28,651 nt of DNA from an uncultured cyanobacterium (GTDB lineage: Bacteria; Cyanobacteriota; Cyanobacteriia; Cyanobacteriales; Chroococcidiopsidaceae), in contig CAMIFA010000049.1 of NCBI GenBank assembly GCA_946221495.1, positions 1-28,651 of the forward strand, in the 5' to 3' direction. Position 1 is the first letter of the stretch; every line of letters begins with the position of its first letter. Made by a program: the position numbers and the translations under genes. Shown here one piece after another: positions 24,035 through 28,651 of this stretch. A model generated the notes under the pieces. It saw nothing but the letters and a program-made list of their open reading frames with translations. It made no database searches and had not been told where the DNA came from.

Positions 24035-24865
24035 ATGAAAGAAATAACACGCCGCAAATTTATCGCAACTGCTACTTTGGCAACGGGTTTTGCAATAGCT
24101 GTGCAACCAATTTCTGCCAAAGTCATCACTACTGATGCCAAGGGATTAGTCGCAGGAGAAGTAAAAATTCCAGTCAAAGATGGTGAAATTCCGGCTTACA
24201 GAGCGATGCCTAGTACGGGCAAGGATTTCCCAATTGTGCTGGTAATTCAGGAAATATTTGGCGTACACGAGCATATTCAAGATGTCTGTCGTCGCTTTGC
24301 CAAATTAGGCTATAGTGCAATTGCGCCGCAGCTATTTGTGCGTCAAGGCGATGTATTGAAGCTAAGTAACGTTGATGAAATTCGTAAAGTAGTGGCAAGA
24401 GTACCTGATGCTCAAGTATTATCTGACCTTGATGCTACAGTAGCCTGGGCTGTGAAATCAGCTAAGGGTGATGCTAACAGGTTAGGAATTACAGGCTTCT
24501 GCTGGGGTGGTCGCATTACCTGGCTGTACGCAGCACATAATCCCAATGTTAAGGCAGGTGTTGCCTGGTACGGGCGACTGGTAGGGGATATTACTAAACT
24601 AACTCCCAAGCATCCGGTTGATATTGCCTCTGCTTTGAAAGTTCCTGTACTTGGTCTTTATGGTGGTAAGGATACAGGTATTCCTCTAGAAACAGTGGAG
24701 CAGATGCGCGATCGCTTGCAGTCCAGTAGCAGTAAATCGGAAATTATTGTTTATCCAGATGCACCCCACGCCTTTTTTGCGGACTACCGCCCCTCCTACC
24801 GCGAGACAGAAGCTCGTCTTGGTTGGCAACGGCTTCAGGCATGGTTTAAGAAGTATGGGGTGTAA
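24035..24865 (+). CDS. Dienelactone hydrolase family protein, Tat-exported
   Basis: 276 residues. A twin-arginine signal (TRRKFIATATLATGFAIAV) sends it folded to the periplasm. The alpha/beta hydrolase core has the nucleophile Cys in GITGFCWGGR, the Asp in LYGGKDTGIP and the His in PDAPHAFFADYRPSY, the Cys-Asp-His set of dienelactone hydrolases. EIFGVHEHIQDVCRRFAKLG is the conserved oxyanion/Glu region. It hydrolyses ester or lactone bonds; the true substrate is unknown. The gene is complete. No strong ribosome-binding site is seen before ATG 24035. The divergent GST-like gene may share regulation. Confidence 0.92.
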   Translation: MKEITRRKFIATATLATGFAIAVQPISAKVITTDAKGLVAGEVKIPVKDGEIPAYRAMPSTGKDFPIVLVIQEIFGVHEHIQDVCRRFAKLGYSAIAPQLFVRQGDVLKLSNVDEIRKVVARVPDAQVLSDLDATVAWAVKSAKGDANRLGITGFCWGGRITWLYAAHNPNVKAGVAWYGRLVGDITKLTPKHPVDIASALKVPVLGLYGGKDTGIPLETVEQMRDRLQSSSSKSEIIVYPDAPHAFFADYRPSYRETEARLGWQRLQAWFKKYGV

Positions 24866-24952
24866 TAGTTAGTATTTAACGCCACAACTGTAACTCAATG
24901 ATCATCTACAATTTTCATCGGTAAGCTTTCACCGAAATCCTCGCTCTTTTGG

Positions 24953-25126
24953 TCATGAACCAGCAAATTCAAGGAAGCCTTGGCTTAAAAGACCTTTAAT
25001 TGCTAAGGGATGCACATAGGAAAGGTGCTTGCTATGAACACCACTTGCAAAAAATAGATAACTATCAGGCGATCGCCCGCTCCGAAATTCAGTAGTAGGA
25101 TGCTCTATTTGATCTTGAGCGTGCAT
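24953..25126 (-). pseudogene. 57-codon coding remnant of unknown family
   Basis: A minus-strand frame from ATG 25126 to TGA 24955 reads MHAQDQIEHPTTEFRSGRSP, then DSYLFFASGVHSKHLSYVHP, then LAIKGLLSQGFLEFAGS. The open frame extends a few codons upstream (AASGAA) to a TAG. Composition is protein-like, with no ribosome-binding site before the ATG, so it is more likely the end of a decayed gene than a complete one. A short hairpin TCGGT/ACCGA lies at 24918-24935. No family recognised. The remaining spacer up to 25379 shows no further gene. Confidence 0.4.
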
Positions 25127-25379
25127 CGCCGCACCACTAGCTGCATATAACTAAAATCTCTGCTTTGATCTGCGTCTGATGGAGCATACCACGACGCGCC
25201 GCTAACGCTTTTCGTTTTAGTGCCATTCAGTTATCAAGGGTATCTGTTATCTGATAAGTTTGCTCGTTAGCCTGCCGCGCAGTCTAGTAGTGGCAATACA
25301 GGTATCCAACCGCAGATGGGTGATATTCTCTAGGCTGAGAGCCAACATTAACATTATTTGTATCTTGTAGGAGAAGCGA

Positions 25380-26180
25380 ATGAAAGCATCCACGCAAGAA
25401 CCCGGTTCAGGAATTATCTTGCCAATTGCAACGCTAATTGCCATCGTTGCCACCTTGAGTGTTAACATTCTGTCAAATTTCTTGCCACCCGCAGGGTTAA
25501 ATATTGGTGAGATTGCCAACACTATTCTTGGGGGTGTGCAGATTACACCAGCAAATTATGCATTCGCTATTTGGGGATTAATTTATTTAGGGCTACTTGC
25601 TTATGGCATCTACCAACTTCGCCCTACACAGCGCCTTGATCCAACCCTGCGTCGGGTTAATTTACTGCTGATTATTGCTTGCCTTGCTCAGATTGCTTGG
25701 GTTTACCTGTTCACCCTGCGTCTGTTTTGGCTTTCAGTCGTGGCAATGTTGGTAATTTTACTGTCATTGATTGGGGCTTACCTGCAATTGAATATTGGCA
25801 CAAGGCAAGTGTCACGGCAGCGAAGATGGATGGCGCAGATACCGTTTAGCGTTTATCTAGGCTGGATTTCGGTAGCAACGATTGTCAACATTGCCTCTGC
25901 TCTTTACATCTCTGGTTGGAATGGTTGGGGTATTAGTGCCGTAGGATGGACTGTAGTTATGCTGGTTGTGGGTGCGGCAATTGGTGCTATTGTTGCGATT
26001 CAACGCGCGGACGTGGCGTTCACATTAGTGTTTATCTGGGCATATGTGGCGATCGCTATGCGTCAGTTGAACAATCCGGCGATTTGGATTACAGCACTGG
26101 TGGCAGCGATTGTACTAGCAGTCATGTTAGTGTTTGGCAGAAGACACAAATTGCTCAATTCTAGACATTTTTCAGAGTGA
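25380..26180 (+). CDS. TspO/MBR-like integral membrane protein
   Basis: 266 residues with seven or eight hydrophobic helices. The TspO-type block ITPANYAFAIWGLIYLGLLA is clear, with the NxxFxIWGxIY pattern near residue 58, and WNGWGISAVGWTVVM and AIAMRQLNNPAIWITALV are later helices. It is longer than classical five-helix TspO (about 160 residues), so it belongs to the extended tryptophan-rich sensory-protein-like group. TspO proteins bind tetrapyrroles or sterols and take part in stress responses; the role of the long form is unknown. AGGAG six bases before ATG 25380 supports the start. The gene stands alone. Confidence 0.82.
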   Translation: MKASTQEPGSGIILPIATLIAIVATLSVNILSNFLPPAGLNIGEIANTILGGVQITPANYAFAIWGLIYLGLLAYGIYQLRPTQRLDPTLRRVNLLLIIACLAQIAWVYLFTLRLFWLSVVAMLVILLSLIGAYLQLNIGTRQVSRQRRWMAQIPFSVYLGWISVATIVNIASALYISGWNGWGISAVGWTVVMLVVGAAIGAIVAIQRADVAFTLVFIWAYVAIAMRQLNNPAIWITALVAAIVLAVMLVFGRRHKLLNSRHFSE

Positions 26181-26386
26181 GAGTATCAGAGCGGTGGCGA
26201 CACTATGTCAACCCTTGTAAAGAATCTATGGTTCCCTTGAGTTTTGCCGATGTCAAAGCTCAAAGGAATCGGAACAGAGCAAGACTTACCTTGAGCTTTT
26301 GCTGTAGTTATAGATAGTGAGTGCATAATCGTAAATCTTCCCTTACAATTGTCTAGCACATCATTCTCTGCAAGTTGTTCCTTACG

Positions 26387-27043
26387 GTGTCAAACTACCA
26401 AAATTCTTTAGATACATCTAACCCCACGGTTACCAAACTCCTAGAAGTTGATACTGAACTAGCGACACAAGAAGCCCAGTTAAACGCGCAACTGCTGTCG
26501 ATTCAGGAGAAACGCCGCAGTCTTAAAACCGTTATTGACTTGTTTGCTCCTACAGATACCGCGACTACAACACCGATAGCAACACCAGCACAAACACCAG
26601 TCGCCACAGAACAGGCTGAACCTATTGCCCAGGATGTCCTAACTCTATTAGAGCAACCCAAGACGGATACTACTGCTGAGAGTGAGGCGCAAGCAGTGCC
26701 AGATACTCCAAAGCGACAAGCAAAGAACAATTCAGCCCCTACTAGCAAAAAGCAGAGTGCAAAATCCCTGCCCCAGAAGAAGACAAGTGAGCAACTAGAG
26801 ACTTGGCATCAGTACCTACGAGATGAATTTAACAATGCTACCCTATCTCAAGCTGTATCTGAAGTTATGCAACGGCAGCCAGAGCAGGTACGAAAAATAG
26901 CAGCGATAGTAGATGCTATATTCGTGGATGAAATACCACAAGGAGTGCGAAGTAAGGCGCGTGAGAGAGTCTCGAATGTCCTTTCGGTTGGCGTAAAGAA
27001 GGGAAAATGGTATCGGGGCGAAGCAGGTAGCTACAGTATGTAA
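26387..27043 (+). CDS. Coiled-coil cyanobacterial protein of unknown function
   Basis: About 218 residues. I prefer GTG 26387 (VSNYQNSLDTSNPTVTKLLE) over the TTG four codons earlier because the NYQ..L....PTVTKLLEVD start is what I associate with this cyanobacterial family. Residues ~15-50 are a heptad-rich coiled coil (ELATQEAQLNAQLLSIQEKR). A long low-complexity stretch rich in Thr, Pro, Ala, Gln and Lys follows (to about residue 135). A compact C-terminal domain begins SEQLETWHQYLRDEFNNATL and ends in basic GVKKGKWYRGE, a possible winged or helical nucleic-acid-binding fold (inference). Function unknown. Confidence 0.75.
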   Translation: MSNYQNSLDTSNPTVTKLLEVDTELATQEAQLNAQLLSIQEKRRSLKTVIDLFAPTDTATTTPIATPAQTPVATEQAEPIAQDVLTLLEQPKTDTTAESEAQAVPDTPKRQAKNNSAPTSKKQSAKSLPQKKTSEQLETWHQYLRDEFNNATLSQAVSEVMQRQPEQVRKIAAIVDAIFVDEIPQGVRSKARERVSNVLSVGVKKGKWYRGEAGSYSM

Positions 27044-27243
27044 GATAATTGCCGCTCCTAAATACCCTAGAACTAGAGGTTGAGTTGTTTATTGTGGAGT
27101 GCTTCATCTTCTATACCTGCCAACTAAGGTCAATTCCTGCTTTAAGAGCCGCTTGAGAGTAGAATAGGAACCACCATAAAAGAATTTTTGCAACACAACC
27201 AGCGTTTTTGCTAAAAGGGAGGAGCAGTTATTTTGATAAACTC

Positions 27244-28651
27244 GTGACAGCCACTCTCAACCCTTACCTTACGGATAACTTTGCTCCCGTTCAAACAGAA
27301 CTGACCATCGATGAACTACCAGTCTTAGGCAAGCTACCGCTTGAACTCAACGGCATATTTATTCGCAATGGTCCCAATCCCCAGTTTCCACCGTTGGGTC
27401 GTTACCACTGGTTCGATGGCGATGGAATGCTGCATGGGGTTCATCTTCAGAATGGTAAGGCGAGATATTGCAATCGTTATATCCGGACTCAAGGGTTTGA
27501 GCAAGAACGAAAAGCAGGTCGGGCATTGTGGGGTGGTTTGGTGGAACCCTCACAAACAGGCTTTAAAAATGTTGCTAATACGGCTCTTGTGTGGCACTGC
27601 GATCGCCTACTCGCCCTTTGGGAAGGAGGTGAACCTCATGCCATTGATGTACCTAGTTTAGACACGATCGGGGCTTACACCTTTAACGGCAAGCTGACTT
27701 CCCCCGTTACTGCCCATCCTAAAGTTGACCCAGTGACGGGGGAAATGATGTTTTTTAGCTATTCCCTGGCTCAACCTCCTTATGTGAAATACAGCGTTGT
27801 TTCTGCCGAGGGGGATTTGTTGCGAACCCTCCCCATCGACCTACCAGTAGGTGTGATGATGCATGACTTTGCGATCACAGAACGCTACACCATCTTTATG
27901 GACTTGCCTCTGACATTTCGCTTAGAACGGCTCCAGCGAGGAGAACCTGCATTTGCCTTTGAGCGCGATCGCCCCAGTCGGTTTGGGATTCTGCCCCGGC
28001 ATGGCGACAACCGAACGATTCGCTGGTTTGAAGTACCAAGTTGCTACATTTTCCATACTCTAAATGCCTATGAAGTAGGGGAGGAAATAGTCTTGTTCGC
28101 CTGTCGGATGGGCAGCACCAGTGTCTTAGGTGCATCTCCTGGTTCCCATGAAGGAGATAATCGTCAGATTGGGAGTGATGTGCCTCTACTCTATCGCTGG
28201 CAGTTCAGCCTGAAGACAGGGACAGTGCAGGAACACTTGCTAGACGAGAATCACCCCTGCGAATTTCCCCGGATTAACGAACAGTATTTAGGACGACCAA
28301 CCCGCTACGGTTATGCAGGCAACAGTGCGCCAACTGAAATGCCCAAGTTCAATGGCTTACTCAAGTTTGATCTGGATAACCAGTCTGTTCAAATGCACCA
28401 GTTTCGTAGAGGCTGCTATGGCGGTGAGGGCGTGTTTGTGCCGCGACCAGGTGCGATCGCGGAGGATGATGGTTGGCTGATGACATTTGTGCATGACGAA
28501 ATTCAAAATACCTCTGAGCTAGTGATTGTTAGCACGCAAGCGATCACAGAGGAAGCGATCGCCCGGATTATGCTCCCCCAACGCATTCCCTACGGCTTTC
28601 ATCACTCAACCTCCCTGGATACCCCTTCCTCGCACTTTGTGCAGGGAGGGG
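27244..28651 (+). CDS. Carotenoid cleavage oxygenase (RPE65 family), runs off window
   Basis: An unbroken frame from GTG 27244 to the window end gives 469 residues. It is a seven-blade propeller enzyme binding Fe(II) by four His: VTAHPKVD (His158), MMHDFAIT (His207), FHTLNAYE (His271) and PYGFH (His453). NGIFIRNGPNPQF and HWFDGDGMLHGV are N-terminal family blocks. Members cleave carotenoids or apocarotenoids to retinal-like products with O2. A GGGAGGAG lies ~20 bases before the GTG, farther than ideal, so the exact start is uncertain. After His453 the usual FHG-W ending is replaced by STSLDTPSSHFVQGG, coinciding with an inverted repeat at 28610, so the C-terminus may be damaged. Confidence 0.9.
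   Translation, partial: MTATLNPYLTDNFAPVQTELTIDELPVLGKLPLELNGIFIRNGPNPQFPPLGRYHWFDGDGMLHGVHLQNGKARYCNRYIRTQGFEQERKAGRALWGGLVEPSQTGFKNVANTALVWHCDRLLALWEGGEPHAIDVPSLDTIGAYTFNGKLTSPVTAHPKVDPVTGEMMFFSYSLAQPPYVKYSVVSAEGDLLRTLPIDLPVGVMMHDFAITERYTIFMDLPLTFRLERLQRGEPAFAFERDRPSRFGILPRHGDNRTIRWFEVPSCYIFHTLNAYEVGEEIVLFACRMGSTSVLGASPGSHEGDNRQIGSDVPLLYRWQFSLKTGTVQEHLLDENHPCEFPRINEQYLGRPTRYGYAGNSAPTEMPKFNGLLKFDLDNQSVQMHQFRRGCYGGEGVFVPRPGAIAEDDGWLMTFVHDEIQNTSELVIVSTQAITEEAIARIMLPQRIPYGFHHSTSLDTPSSHFVQGG
28610..28649. repeat. Inverted repeat at the 3' end of the oxygenase gene
   Basis: CCTCCCTG (28610-28617) is complemented by CAGGGAGG (28642-28649), with CCCCTTCCTCGCACTTTG between. The oxygenase homology stops a few bases earlier (~28604). 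It could be the edge of a small mobile element continuing beyond the window. Confidence 0.5.

Noticed and set aside
27341..27661. Plus-strand frame of 106 codons
   Set aside because: It is out of frame with the uninterrupted carotenoid oxygenase, which covers the same bases with all iron ligands.
1..28651. GCGATCGC palindromes as a special repeat system
   Set aside because: They are the common HIP1 sites of cyanobacterial genomes and spread evenly, so they indicate lineage rather than a local element.

Overview
The window looks like chromosomal DNA from a cyanobacterium. The octamer GCGATCGC (HIP1-type palindrome) and partial forms of it recur throughout. The gene families also fit: CYP110-like P450, GH100 neutral/alkaline invertase, a glycine-rich RRM protein, a cyanobacterial phytochelatin synthase homologue, a DUF3102 protein and carotenoid oxygenase. 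Short heptamer repeats of the GGGGATT/GGGGACT kind also occur. A genus cannot be fixed from the sequence; a heterocyst-forming or Chroococcidiopsis/Gloeocapsopsis-type relative is a guess.

Left part (1-6400, almost all on the minus strand) is a mosaic of duplicated and decaying genes. It holds a P450 cut by the window edge, an IS630 transposase remnant that carries a nested hairpin, and a secreted cupin. A copy of only the last ~50 codons of a bile-acid:sodium-type symporter follows, then a GT39-like glycosyltransferase, the full-length symporter, the first third of a second P450 as a frameshifted relic, and a phytochelatin synthase gene with two in-frame stops. A small reading frame just after the symporter is repeated in both copies.

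Middle part (6500-16800) holds a cupin, a sulfotransferase with a C-terminal membrane tail, a one-TM small protein, a glutathione-S-transferase-like protein with a CPFC motif, and a secreted protein lying between two copies of a dispersed repeat. Next comes a two-gene plus-strand unit, gamma-glutamyltransferase then an acyl-activating enzyme whose usual active-site Glu motif is altered. A DUF3102 protein with a degenerate DNA-methylase-like tail ends this part.

Right part (16800-28651) begins with msrB broken by a clean ISAs1-type insertion (1166 bp, 12-bp target duplication) whose own transposase is frameshifted in an A-tract. It continues with a short-chain dehydrogenase, an invertase, an RRM RNA-binding protein with a terminator, and a second GST-like paralogue divergent from a Tat-exported dienelactone hydrolase. 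A TspO-like membrane protein, a coiled-coil protein of unknown function, and a carotenoid cleavage oxygenase running off the window complete it. The last gene seems to lose its normal C-terminus at a hairpin.

A loose theme is thiol, glutathione and oxidative-stress chemistry: two GST-like proteins, GGT, a dead phytochelatin synthase and a dead MsrB. The dominant signal is ongoing gene decay by duplication, IS insertion and point stops. I see no CRISPR array, tRNA, rRNA or clear defence island.
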